Below, piece after piece: positions 17,697-25,401 of a stretch of 64,000 bases of DNA (positions within the stretch are counted from its first letter, which is position 1; each line of letters opens with the position of its first letter). The stretch spans positions 155,471 to 219,470 of the forward strand of contig NZ_BBPQ01000004.1 in assembly GCF_000787855.1 (NCBI RefSeq), given 5' to 3'. This DNA comes from Streptacidiphilus anmyonensis. Its GTDB lineage: Bacteria; Actinomycetota; Actinomycetes; Streptomycetales; Streptomycetaceae. The notes beneath the pieces were generated by a model. The model ran no database searches. It saw nothing but the letters and a program-made list of their open reading frames with translations, and was not told where the DNA came from. Position numbers and translations under genes: made by a program.

Positions 17697-18707
17697 TCAC
17701 TGCTCCCACTGGAGTCGGGCCACCGCGTCGAGGATGCGGTCGACGCCGGGCAGGTGGTGGCGCTCCAGCATCGGCGGCGGGTAGGGGATGTCGAAGCCGG
17801 TGACGCGCAGCACGGGCGCGGCGAGGTGGTGGAAGCAGCGCTCCGTGACGCGGGCGGCGATCTCCGCGCCGGGGCCGCCGAAGCCGGTGGCCTCGTGCAC
17901 CACGACCGCACGGCCGGTGGCGCGGACGGCCGCGGTCACGGTCTCGTCGTCGAAGGGCGTCAGCGAGCGCAGGTCCACGACGGCCAGGTCCCAGCCCTCG
18001 GCCTTGGCCGCCTCGGCGGCCTCCAGGCAGACCGGCAGGGAGGGCCCGTAGGTCAGCAGCGTCGCGCTGGCGCCCTGGCGGCGGACGACGGCCCGTCCGA
18101 TCGGCTCGACCGGTCCTGGGGTGACCTGGTCCTTGGACCAGTACAGCCGCTTGGGCTCCAGGAAGACGACCGGGTCGTCGGAGGCGATGGCGGCACGCAG
18201 CATGCCGTAGCCGTCGGCGACGGTGGCGGGGGTGAGCACGTGCAGACCCGGCGTGTGGGCGTAGTACGCCTCGCTGGAGTCGCTGTGGTGCTCGACGCCG
18301 CCGATGCCGCCGCCGTAGGGGATGCGGATGGTGATCGGCAGCGGCAGCCGCCCGGCCGTGCGGTTGCGCATCTTGGCGACGTGGGAGAGGAGTTGCTCGA
18401 ACGCCGGGTAGGCGAACGCGTCGAACTGCAGCTCCACGACGGGGCGCAGGCCGTACATGGCCATGCCGACGGCGGAGCCGAGGATGCCGGCCTCGGCCAG
18501 TGGGGTGTCCAGGCAGCGGTCCGCGCCGAACTCGGCGGCCAGGCCGTCGGTGATGCGGAAGACGCCGCCGAGGGTGCCCACGTCCTCGCCCATCACCAGG
18601 ACGGTCGGGTCCTCGCGCATGGCGTCGCGCAGCGCGGAGTTGAGGGCCTGGGCCATCGTCAGGGTCGTGGTGGCGCCGGAGGCGGCGGGTGCGGTCGCGG
18701 TGCTCAT
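17697..18707 (-). CDS. bkdB: branched-chain alpha-keto acid dehydrogenase E1 beta (operon 1)
   Basis: 336 residues. It forms the alpha2beta2 thiamine-diphosphate E1 with the upstream gene, decarboxylating keto acids of Val, Leu and Ile. Diagnostic segments are MAQALNSALRDAMREDPTVLVMGEDVG, GGVFRITDGLAAEFG, DTPLAEAGILGSAVGMAMYGLRPVVELQF, PYGGGIGGVEHHSDSSEAYYAHTPGL and, near the C-terminus, FDIPYPPPMLERHHLPGVDRI. It starts within the end of the E1alpha gene (4-base ATGA overlap), so the two are translationally coupled at a 1:1 ratio. Confidence 0.95.
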   Translation of the reverse strand: MSTATAPAASGATTTLTMAQALNSALRDAMREDPTVLVMGEDVGTLGGVFRITDGLAAEFGADRCLDTPLAEAGILGSAVGMAMYGLRPVVELQFDAFAYPAFEQLLSHVAKMRNRTAGRLPLPITIRIPYGGGIGGVEHHSDSSEAYYAHTPGLHVLTPATVADGYGMLRAAIASDDPVVFLEPKRLYWSKDQVTPGPVEPIGRAVVRRQGASATLLTYGPSLPVCLEAAEAAKAEGWDLAVVDLRSLTPFDDETVTAAVRATGRAVVVHEATGFGGPGAEIAARVTERCFHHLAAPVLRVTGFDIPYPPPMLERHHLPGVDRILDAVARLQWEQ

Positions 18708-19840
18708 CGTGCGTCGGCCTCCGCCGCGAGTTCGGCGGCCAGCAGGTCGGCCTGCTCCCGCAGTTGGGGGGTGGGCTCGGCGTAGACGTGGGTGAACAGG
18801 GACATCGGGTCCAGTTCCGGCTCGCTGTGGAACTCGGCGCGCATCTCCGCCGCGAGCTCCTCGGCGGCCTCGGCGGCGGCCGCCACGCCCGCGTCGTCGA
18901 TCAGGTCGCGGTCGCGCAGGTGGCGCTCCAGGACGGTGAGCGGGTCGCGGGCCTGCCAGGCGTCGACCTCGTCGGGGGTGCGGTAGCGGGTCGCGTCGTC
19001 GGCGTTGGTGTGCGCCTCGAGGCGGTAGGTGACGGCCTCGACCAGGACCGGGCCGCGGCCGGAGCGGGCGTGCTCGACGGCCTCGGTGAGGACGGTGTGC
19101 ACGGCGGCGGCGTCGTTGCCGTCCACGAGGCGGCCGGAGATGCCGTAGCCGACGGCCTTGTGCGCCAGCGTGGGGGCCGCGGACTGCTTCGACAGCGGAA
19201 CGGAGATCGCGTAACCGTTGTTCTGCACCAGGAAGACCACCGGCGCGTTCAGCACCCCGGCGAAGTTCAGGGCCTCGTGGAAGTCGCCCTCGCTGGTGCC
19301 GCCGTCGCCGACCAGCGTCAGCGCGACCACGTCGTCGCCGCGGAGGCGGGCGGCGTGGGCGAGCCCGACGGCGTGCGGGGCCTGGGTGGCGAGCGGGGTG
19401 GACAGCGGCGCGGTGCGGTGGGCCTTGGGGTCCCAGCCGTGGTGCGCGTTGCCGCGCAGCAGCGTCAGCGCCTCGACGGGGCGCACGCCACGGGAGACGA
19501 CGGCGAGGGTGTCGCGGTAGCTGGGGAAGAGCCAGTCGTCCTCGCGCAGCACGAGCGCGGCGGCGATCTGGCAGGCCTCCTGCCCGGTCGAGGCCGGGTA
19601 GACCGCGAGTCGACCCTGCTTGGTCAACGTGGTGGCCTGCTGGTTGTAGCGGCGCCCGAGCACCAGGCGGCGGTAGAGGTCACGCAGCAGCTCGGGGTCG
19701 AGCTTGTCGGCGGCCGGGGTGTCGAGCAGGCGGAACGGCTCCGGGTCCGGAAGCAGCGGCGCCGGGTCGCGGCGCGGGCCGTGGGCGTTCGGCGGCCAGA
19801 CGGAGGCCGAGGAGCCCGCGGGTTGGTCGAGAAGGGTCAT
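18704..19840 (-). CDS. bkdA: branched-chain alpha-keto acid dehydrogenase E1 alpha (operon 1)
   Basis: 378 residues. The thiamine-diphosphate motif is VALTLVGDGGTSEGDFHEALNFAGVLNAPVVFLVQNNGYAIS (GDG to NN, ~195-235). The E1alpha loop SGRGPVLVEAVTYRLEAHTNADDATRYR (~285-310) is typical of the family. It is the first gene of operon 1, divergent from bkdR with a 194-base gap. The promoter region contains the ACCGA-N4-TCGGT palindrome at 19920-19933. Products are isobutyryl-, isovaleryl- and 2-methylbutyryl-CoA, which in this group prime branched fatty acids and some polyketides. Confidence 0.95.
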   Translation of the reverse strand: MTLLDQPAGSSASVWPPNAHGPRRDPAPLLPDPEPFRLLDTPAADKLDPELLRDLYRRLVLGRRYNQQATTLTKQGRLAVYPASTGQEACQIAAALVLREDDWLFPSYRDTLAVVSRGVRPVEALTLLRGNAHHGWDPKAHRTAPLSTPLATQAPHAVGLAHAARLRGDDVVALTLVGDGGTSEGDFHEALNFAGVLNAPVVFLVQNNGYAISVPLSKQSAAPTLAHKAVGYGISGRLVDGNDAAAVHTVLTEAVEHARSGRGPVLVEAVTYRLEAHTNADDATRYRTPDEVDAWQARDPLTVLERHLRDRDLIDDAGVAAAAEAAEELAAEMRAEFHSEPELDPMSLFTHVYAEPTPQLREQADLLAAELAAEADAR

Positions 19841-19919
19841 CTCGGCACCTCCGAGTGGGTGGGGTGAGGGTGGGGAGATGCAGGGGCACGGTGAGGCGGT
19901 GGGAGCGGTCGCTCTCCCT

Positions 19920-19933
19920 ACCGATTGTTCGGT
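19920..19933 (-). promoter_or_regulatory. TetR-type operator candidate ACCGA-N4-TCGGT before bkd operon 1
   Basis: ACCGATTGTTCGGT has perfect 5-bp arms around a 4-base spacer, 80 bases upstream of the E1alpha start and 102 before bkdR. The identical arms and spacer length recur at 23307-23320 before paaN. A TetR gene lies between the two sites at 20552-21157. Confidence 0.6.
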
Positions 19934-20034
19934 CGAGAGATCGAACTGACTACTCTTGCGGCGCAGTGGTGGACAGACGGTCCACGGAGCGCTTCGCTGG
20001 AAGCAGGTCGTCCATTTCGGGAGGGCAGGGGGCC

Positions 20035-20517
20035 ATGACCGCTGAACAGATGGCCGGTGGGGAACAGCGCTCGCTGGACCGGGTGGACCGGGCGATCCTG
20101 CGGCTGCTCCAGCAGGACGGGCGCGCCTCGATCCGCTCGGTCGCCGAGCGGGTGCACGTCTCGCGCGCCAACGCGTACGCGCGCATCGCGCGGATGGTGG
20201 AGGACGGCGTGATCCGGGGCTTCACGGCCCGCGTCGACCACGAGCGCGCGGGTCACGGCGCGTCGGCGTACGTGACGCTGAAGGTGGTGCAGAACTCCTG
20301 GCGGCAGGTGCGCACGGCGCTGCTGGAGCTGCCGGGGGTGGAGCACATCGCGCTGGTCGGCGGCGAGTTCGACGTGCTGATGCTGGTGCACACGGTCGAC
20401 AACCGCGCGCTGCGCGACCTGGTGCTGAACAAGATCCAGTCGATCCCGGGCGTGCTCGCCACGCAGACGCTGCTGGTCTTCGAGGAGACGGACCGGCTGC
20501 CGTTGCTGCCCGACTAG
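20035..20517 (+). CDS. bkdR: Lrp/AsnC-family regulator of the bkd operon
   Basis: 160 residues from ATG 20035, preceded by GGGAGGGCAGGGGGCC; upstream in-frame starts are rejected for lack of a ribosome site. The N-terminal AsnC helix-turn-helix is LDRVDRAILRLLQQDGRASIRSVAERVHVSRANAYARIARMVEDGVIRGFTARVD (~15-68). A ligand-binding RAM domain follows (~75-155), with the family GEFDVLMLVH strand. Lrp proteins sense amino acids. An Lrp-type BkdR divergent from a bkdABC operon is a known arrangement in Streptomyces, supporting direct control of operon 1. Confidence 0.92.
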   Translation: MTAEQMAGGEQRSLDRVDRAILRLLQQDGRASIRSVAERVHVSRANAYARIARMVEDGVIRGFTARVDHERAGHGASAYVTLKVVQNSWRQVRTALLELPGVEHIALVGGEFDVLMLVHTVDNRALRDLVLNKIQSIPGVLATQTLLVFEETDRLPLLPD

Positions 20518-20551
20518 CGTGGCGTTCTCCGGCCGCGGCCGGGGCTCCGGG

Positions 20552-21157
20552 TCAGGCGGCCCGCAGGCCGTGGAAGGCCAGCTCGGTGACGGCGTCGACG
20601 ACGCGGGCGGCGGACTTCGCCCCGTCCGGGCCGTCCGGGCGGTACCACTCGACCAGCGAGTTGATCATGCCGAAGAGCAGGCGGGTCGCCAGCCGCGGCT
20701 CGACGTCCGCGCGCAGGGAGCCCTCGGCGACGGCCTCGGCCAGCAGCTCGGCGACGCGGTGGTCGAACTCGCGCCGGCGCTGGAGCGCCCACTGCTCGGT
20801 GGCGGTGTTGCCGCGGACCCGCAGCAGCAGCGTCACGTAGGGGAGCTCGGCCAGCAGCACCTCCGTCGTGCGGTGCACGACGTGCTGGAGCCGGGCGAGC
20901 GCCGTGCCGCGCGTCGCCTCGGGCTCGTCCAGGGTGCCGAAGAGGCCGTCCAGGGCCCGGCCGACGGCGAGGCGGAGGAGCTCCTCCTTGCCCTTGACGT
21001 GGTGGTAGATCGAGGACTTGGAGATCCCGGCCGCCCGTGAGAGGTCCTCCATCGAGGTGCCGTCGTAGCCCCGCTCGTTGAAGACCCGGACGGTGACGGC
21101 CAGCAGCGTGTCGACGGTGTAGGCGTCGCGGCGCGGGGCGCGGGAGGTCTCGACCAT
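20552..21157 (-). CDS. TetR-family transcriptional regulator
   Basis: 201 residues from ATG 21157; an upstream start at 21187 is possible but lacks a ribosome site. The N-terminal helix-turn-helix TVDTLLAVTVRVFNERGYDGTSMEDLSRAAGISKSSIYHHVKGKEELL (~13-60) is canonical. The C-terminal ligand domain ends with RLLFGMINSLVEWYRPDGPDG, common in regulators of acyl-CoA or aromatic catabolism. It is convergent with bkdR and divergent from an MFS gene. Two identical-arm TetR-like palindromes flank it, before bkdA and before paaN, making it the obvious candidate to bind them. Confidence 0.93.
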   Translation of the reverse strand: MVETSRAPRRDAYTVDTLLAVTVRVFNERGYDGTSMEDLSRAAGISKSSIYHHVKGKEELLRLAVGRALDGLFGTLDEPEATRGTALARLQHVVHRTTEVLLAELPYVTLLLRVRGNTATEQWALQRRREFDHRVAELLAEAVAEGSLRADVEPRLATRLLFGMINSLVEWYRPDGPDGAKSAARVVDAVTELAFHGLRAA

Positions 21158-21213
21158 GTGGACGAGTATCACATCACGTTGTCCCACCTCGCTCCCGTGT
21201 TCCCCGGCTTATC

Positions 21214-21229
21214 GTTGTAGTGCTATAAC
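21214..21229 (+). promoter_or_regulatory. palindromic operator candidate in the TetR/MFS divergent promoter
   Basis: GTTGTAG-TG-CTATAAC is a 16-bp palindrome with one mismatched pair, 40 bases upstream of the MFS start. A TACAAT hexamer at 21241-21246 could be the MFS -10. Size and position suit the MarR encoded with the MFS gene. Confidence 0.45.
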
Positions 21230-21268
21230 TGTTACAGGCATACAATGGATAGAGGAGAGGGGGCGGGC

Positions 21269-22726
21269 ATGCCGGAGCTCAGCGCACGACGACGACTCCT
21301 GGTCCTGGCCATCTGCTGCATGAGCCTGTTCATCGTCGGGCTCGACAACACGATCGTGAACGTCGCGCTGCCGTCGATCGCACACGCTTTTGATCCAACG
21401 AGCCTCGGTGGGGACGTCTCCAGCCTGCAGTGGGTGGTCGACGCCTACGTGGTGGTGCTCGCCTCGCTGCTGATCCTCGGCGGCTCGATGGGGGACCGCT
21501 TCGGCCGCCGCCGGGTCTTCCAGACCGGCCTCGCCCTCTTCACCCTCGGCTCCCTGGCGTGCAGCCTCGCGCCCGGCCTCGGCTGGCTGATCGGCGCCCG
21601 CATGCTGCAGGCGGTCGGCGGCTCGATGCTGAACCCGGTCGCCATGGGGATCATCACCAACACCTTCACCGATCCCAAGGAGCGCGCCCGCGCCATCGGC
21701 GTCTGGGGCGGCACGGTGGGCTTCAGCATGGCGCTCGGCCCGGTCGTCGGCGGCCTGCTGGTCGGCGCGGTGGGCTGGTCCTCGATCTTCTGGATCAACA
21801 TCCCGGTCGGCCTGGCGGCCCTGGTCCTGGCCGGACGCTTCGTCCCCGAGTCCCGGGCCCCGCGCCCGCGCCGGATCGACCCCTTCGGCCAGCTCGCGGT
21901 GATCACCCTGCTCGGCTCGCTCACCTACGGCATCATCGAGGCCCCGAAGGCCGGCTGGGGCTCGGCGCAGTCGCTCACCTGCTTCGGCCTCGCGGCCGCC
22001 GCACTGGTCGCGCTGCTGATCGTCGAGTCGCGCCGCGAGGAGCCCCTGATCGAGCTGCGCTTCTTCCGCAGCGCGCCGTTCAGCGGCGCGACGCTGATAG
22101 CCATCAGCGGCTTCGCCGCACTCGGCGGGTTCCTCTTCCTCAACACCCTCTACCTCCAGGACGTCCGCGACTTCAGCGCGCTGCGGGCGGGCCTGGCCAC
22201 CCTCCCGATGGCGCTGGCCACGGTCGTCTGCTCCCCGCTCAGCGGCCGCCTGGTCGGCTCGCGCGGCCCCCGGCTCCCGCTGGTGGTCGCCGGCATCGCG
22301 ATGACCGCCAGCTCACTGCTGATGGTCGGCCTGCGGCCGGACACCCCGATCTGGCAGCTGCTGCTGGCCTACCTGGTGTTCGGTCTCGGCTTCGGCATGC
22401 TGAACGCGCCCATCACCAACACCGCGGTCTCCGGCATGCCCCGCGCCCAGGCGGGCGTCGCGGCGGCCGTCGCCTCCACCAGCCGGCAGACCGGCCAGGC
22501 GCTGGGCGTCGCGGTGATCGGCTCGGTGGTGACCTCCGCCGTGGTCGGCGGCCTGCACGCGGGCTTCGCGCAGGCGAGCCACGTCGGTTGGTGGATCATG
22601 GTGGGCTGCGCGGCGGTCGTGCTGGTCCTGGGCGTCGCGACGACGGGTCAGTGGGCCCGGGGGACGGCCGAGCGGGTCTTCACCTCCGCGCCCGAGGAGA
22701 AGCGAGCGAGTGTGAGCGCGGGATGA
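21269..22726 (+). CDS. MFS transporter, DHA2 (EmrB/QacA-like) drug exporter
   Basis: 485 residues from ATG 21269, with GAGGAGAGG about 10 bases upstream; the ATG at 21245 is earlier but has no ribosome site. About 14 hydrophobic segments are present, as expected for DHA2. Family motifs are LDNTIVNVALPSIAHAF in helix 1 (motif D1), GDRFGRRRVFQTGLALF between helices 2 and 3 (motif A), and MNPVAMGIITNTFTDPKERARAIGVWGG. Proton-driven export of drugs or secondary metabolites is likely. A MarR gene overlaps its stop by 4 bases, so pump and regulator are co-expressed. Confidence 0.94.
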   Translation: MPELSARRRLLVLAICCMSLFIVGLDNTIVNVALPSIAHAFDPTSLGGDVSSLQWVVDAYVVVLASLLILGGSMGDRFGRRRVFQTGLALFTLGSLACSLAPGLGWLIGARMLQAVGGSMLNPVAMGIITNTFTDPKERARAIGVWGGTVGFSMALGPVVGGLLVGAVGWSSIFWINIPVGLAALVLAGRFVPESRAPRPRRIDPFGQLAVITLLGSLTYGIIEAPKAGWGSAQSLTCFGLAAAALVALLIVESRREEPLIELRFFRSAPFSGATLIAISGFAALGGFLFLNTLYLQDVRDFSALRAGLATLPMALATVVCSPLSGRLVGSRGPRLPLVVAGIAMTASSLLMVGLRPDTPIWQLLLAYLVFGLGFGMLNAPITNTAVSGMPRAQAGVAAAVASTSRQTGQALGVAVIGSVVTSAVVGGLHAGFAQASHVGWWIMVGCAAVVLVLGVATTGQWARGTAERVFTSAPEEKRASVSAG

Positions 22727-23154
22727 GCGGGCAGGCGCAGGAGAAATCGGCGCAGGAATCGGCCCAGCGGGTCTACGCCGTCATGCGACGGCTGGTCCTG
22801 GAGGCGGACGACCGCAAGCAACGGGTGGCGGAGGCGCTGGGCATGAGCTTCAGCCGCGCCAAGGCGCTGCGGCTGCTGGCGGAGGGCCCCTTGCGGATGC
22901 GCGAGCTGACCTCCCGGCTGATGACGGACAAGCCGTACACCACGCTGGTGGTCGACGACCTGGAGGGGCGCGGCTTCGTCGTCCGCTCCCTGGACCCGGA
23001 CGACCGCCGCTGCAAGGTCGTCACCCTCACCGAGGCCGGCCGCGAGGCCGCTGCGCGGGCGACGGGGATCCTGACCACGCCCCCGGCGGAGCTGGCGGCG
23101 CTGCCGCCGGAGGATCTGGCGGATCTGGATCGCATCCTGGGGAAGTTGCACTGA
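22723..23154 (+). CDS. MarR-family regulator coupled to the MFS pump
   Basis: 143 residues. Its ATG overlaps the MFS stop (ATGA), so it is translationally coupled. The winged helix region LGMSFSRAKALRLLAEGPLRMRELTSRLMTDKPYTTLVVDDLEGRGFVVRSLDPDDRRCKVVTLTEAGREAA (~35-105) has the DPDDRR wing of MarR. It probably represses its own operon from the palindrome near 21214. The operon ends at the hairpin at 23217-23252. Confidence 0.92.
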   Translation: MSGQAQEKSAQESAQRVYAVMRRLVLEADDRKQRVAEALGMSFSRAKALRLLAEGPLRMRELTSRLMTDKPYTTLVVDDLEGRGFVVRSLDPDDRRCKVVTLTEAGREAAARATGILTTPPAELAALPPEDLADLDRILGKLH

Positions 23155-23159
23155 CGTAA

Positions 23160-23286
23160 GGGGCGCGAGGCTCTGCTGATCTGCGGCTCCGCCGCGCGGG
23201 CGCGACCAGCCCACCCGGGCGGATGGTTTTTAACGTCGAGGACCATCCGCCCCAGGTGATATCTCGCGCCGTTCCCCGCGCCCCTG
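23160..23286. repeat. degenerate GGGGCGCG-type inverted repeat (dispersed family, copy C)
   Basis: GGGGCGCGAGG at 23160-23170 faces CCCCGCGCCCCTG at 23274-23286, the same termini as the copy at 16259, with a long spacer that holds an independent hairpin. The arms pair imperfectly. It fills the gap between the MFS-MarR operon and paaN. Confidence 0.55.
23217..23252 (+). terminator. hairpin terminator after the MFS-MarR operon
   Basis: A perfect 11-bp stem, GGGCGGATGGT (23217-23227) with ACCATCCGCCC (23242-23252), has a 14-base loop containing TTTTT. It lies 63 bases after the marR stop. Confidence 0.7.
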
Positions 23287-23306
23287 GGTTGGAGCATGGC
23301 CAGCCG

Positions 23307-23320
23307 ACCGATCATTCGGT
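23307..23320 (+). promoter_or_regulatory. TetR-type operator candidate ACCGA-N4-TCGGT before paaN
   Basis: ACCGATCATTCGGT has the same perfect arms and 4-base spacer length as the site before bkdA at 19920, and lies 53-66 bases before the paaN start. Sharing of this palindrome suggests one TetR repressor for both units. Confidence 0.6.
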
Positions 23321-23372
23321 TACCTTGGGTGCTGGCAGAGTCGCCGCCCGGAGCCCATGAGGAGTGCGCGTC

Positions 23373-25055
23373 ATGACCGCAGCCACGGTCCACCCGATGA
23401 TCGACCGTCACCAGGAGACCCTTGAGCGCGCGGTGAGCGCCCTCGCCGAGCGGGACTACTGGTCGCCGTACCCCGAGTTCCCGAAGGCCTACGGCGAGGA
23501 CGCCCTCGCTGTCGGCGGCGCCGCGTTCGAGGCACTGAAGGGCACCACGCGCTTCGCCGCGGACGAGCTCGTCGGTCCCGCCGCCGACGCCGGGGGCGAG
23601 GTCTCGCCGTTCGGGGGGCCGCTGGACATCGCCTACGGCTACCGCTCCGCCGACGCGCTGATGGCCGCCGCCGTCGCCGCGCAGCCCGCGTGGGCGCAGG
23701 CGAGCCCGCTGCCGCGGGCGGCGGTCTGCCTGGAGATCCTGGCGCGGATCAACGCCCGCTCGGTCGAGTTCGGCTTCGCCGTCCAGCACACCACCGGCCA
23801 GGCCTTCGGCATGGCCTTCCAGGCCGGCGGCCCGCACGCGCAGGACCGCGGGCTGGAGGCCGTGGCCGTCGCCTTCGCCGAGCAGACCCGGATCCCGGCC
23901 AAGGCGAACTGGACCAAGCCGCAGGGCAAGCGCGACCCGCTCCAGATGGAGAAGGAGTTCATCGTCCGGCCGCGCGGCGTCGGGCTGGTCATCGGCTGCA
24001 ACACCTTCCCGACCTGGAACGGCTTCCCGGGCCTGTTCGCCTCGCTCGCGACCGGCAACGCCGTGGTCGTGAAGCCGCACCCGCGCGCGATCCTGCCGTT
24101 GGCGCTGACCGTCGAGATCGCCCGCGAGGTGCTGACCGAGGCCGGTTTCGACGCCGACGTCGTGCAGCTCGCACCGGAGAAGCCGGGGGAGGGTCTGGCC
24201 AAGACGCTGGCCACCCGGCCCGAGGTCGCCATCGTCGACTACACCGGGTCCACCGCCTTCGGCGACTGGCTGGAGGAGAACGCCCGCCAGGCGCAGGTCT
24301 ACACCGAGAAGGCCGGCGTCAACACCGTCCTGGTCGAGTCCACCGACGACTACGCCAACGCGCTGGGCAACCTGGCCTTCAGCCTCTCCCTCTACAGCGG
24401 CCAGATGTGCACCACGCCGCAGAACCTGCTGATCCCGCGTGCGGGCATCGCCACCGACCAGGGCGAGAAGTCCTTCGCCGAGGTCGTCGCGGACCTGTCC
24501 GCCGCCCTCGGCAAGCTCCTCGGGGACGACGCGCGCGCCGCGCAGATCCTCGGCGCCGTGGTGAACCCGGGCGTGCTGCAGCGGGTCGAGCAGGCCGAGA
24601 AGGGCGAGTACGGCGAGCTCGCGCTGGCGCCGCGCGCGGTGGTGAGCCCGGAGTTCCCCGAGGCCGTGATCCGCACGCCTGCCCTGGTCACCCTGGACGC
24701 GGCCAAGGACGCGCTGCCGGGCGAGTGCTTCGGCCCGGTGGCCTTCGCCATCGCCGTGGACTCCGCCGCGCAGGGCGTGGAGCTGCTGGCCGAGACGGTC
24801 CGCACCCGGGGCGCGATGACCGCGGCCGCCTACACGACCTCGCCCGAGGTCGAGCGCGCGGTGGTCGAGGCGGCCGTGGACGCGGGCGTCTCGCTCTCGC
24901 TGAACCTGACCGGCCAGGTCTTCGTGAACCAGACCGCCGCCTTCTCCGACCTCCACGGCACCGGGGCCAACCCGGCCGCGAACGCGGCCTACGCCGACGC
25001 CGCCTTCGTCGCGAGCCGATTCCGCGTGATGGAGGTCCGCCGCCACAACGGCTGA
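23373..25055 (+). CDS. paaN: phenylacetic acid degradation protein PaaN (aldehyde dehydrogenase family)
   Basis: 560 residues from ATG 23373, with GAGGAG upstream. This is the PaaN branch of the aldehyde dehydrogenase superfamily, linked to ring-cleavage aldehyde oxidation in phenylacetate degradation. Visible elements are KEFIVRPRGVGLVIGCNTFPTWNGFPGLFASLATGNAVVVKPHP (cofactor binding, ~195-237), YTEKAGVNTVLVES around the general-base region (~310-323), and YSGQMCTTPQN with catalytic Cys346. No paaABCDE, paaG, paaH or paaK genes are nearby, so it is an isolated member or serves another aldehyde. The ACCGA-N4-TCGGT site precedes it and a strong terminator follows. Confidence 0.92.
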   Translation: MTAATVHPMIDRHQETLERAVSALAERDYWSPYPEFPKAYGEDALAVGGAAFEALKGTTRFAADELVGPAADAGGEVSPFGGPLDIAYGYRSADALMAAAVAAQPAWAQASPLPRAAVCLEILARINARSVEFGFAVQHTTGQAFGMAFQAGGPHAQDRGLEAVAVAFAEQTRIPAKANWTKPQGKRDPLQMEKEFIVRPRGVGLVIGCNTFPTWNGFPGLFASLATGNAVVVKPHPRAILPLALTVEIAREVLTEAGFDADVVQLAPEKPGEGLAKTLATRPEVAIVDYTGSTAFGDWLEENARQAQVYTEKAGVNTVLVESTDDYANALGNLAFSLSLYSGQMCTTPQNLLIPRAGIATDQGEKSFAEVVADLSAALGKLLGDDARAAQILGAVVNPGVLQRVEQAEKGEYGELALAPRAVVSPEFPEAVIRTPALVTLDAAKDALPGECFGPVAFAIAVDSAAQGVELLAETVRTRGAMTAAAYTTSPEVERAVVEAAVDAGVSLSLNLTGQVFVNQTAAFSDLHGTGANPAANAAYADAAFVASRFRVMEVRRHNG

Positions 25056-25064
25056 TTCCGCGCG

Positions 25065-25102
25065 GGTGTTGGCATAAGCACAAGCGCAGGTGTTGGCATA
25101 AG
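25065..25102. repeat. 24-bp-period direct repeat
   Basis: GGTGTTGGCATAAG occurs at 25065-25078 and exactly again at 25089-25102, 24 bases apart, between the paaN stop and its terminator. No function is apparent. Confidence 0.75.
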
Positions 25103-25107
25103 AAAAT

Positions 25108-25142
25108 GCGGGGCCGCCCAGGATTCTCCTGGGCGGCCCCGC
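25108..25142 (+). terminator. strong terminator after paaN
   Basis: A perfect 16-bp stem (GCGGGGCCGCCCAGGA with complement at 25127-25142) closes a TTC loop, 52 bases after the paaN stop. An A-rich AGAAAATG flank upstream could also serve antisense transcripts. Confidence 0.93.
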
Positions 25143-25401
25143 TGCTTTGCACTGACACGGGTGTAGGCGTTCTGTTGCGCCTTTTACACGCTGTAGGTGG
25201 CCCTGGGAGGCCTGAATCACGCAGGGTAAGCGGTGATGCGGATCACGTCGTCGTGGCCGGGCTTTCATAACAATTCCGCCCCCAACTCACTGTCGGGGCA
25301 TGGAATCCGCAGCTCATGGGCCTTAATGTCGGTCCCCATCGCAGCGTCGGAAAGGACCTCCGGACAGCCCCCGCGTCTTTGAGAAAGGCACTCCCCCGAA
25401 C
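25143..25401 (+). other. intergenic promoter region of the pot operon
   Basis: No gene is supported in these 259 bases, which with the upstream repeat and terminator make a 346-base gap. The region must carry the potDABC promoter. GAGAAAGG at about 25380-25387 is the best ribosome site for potD. No clear -35/-10 pair or operator palindrome was recognised. Confidence 0.5.

Noticed and set aside
20529-20542. CCGGCCGCGGCCGG palindrome between bkdR and the TetR gene
   Set aside because: Self-complementary but without loop room; expected by chance in such GC-rich DNA, so not called as terminator.
25143-25401. Possible RNA gene or riboswitch before potD
   Set aside because: No cloverleaf, conserved aptamer or stable hairpin series recognised by eye.
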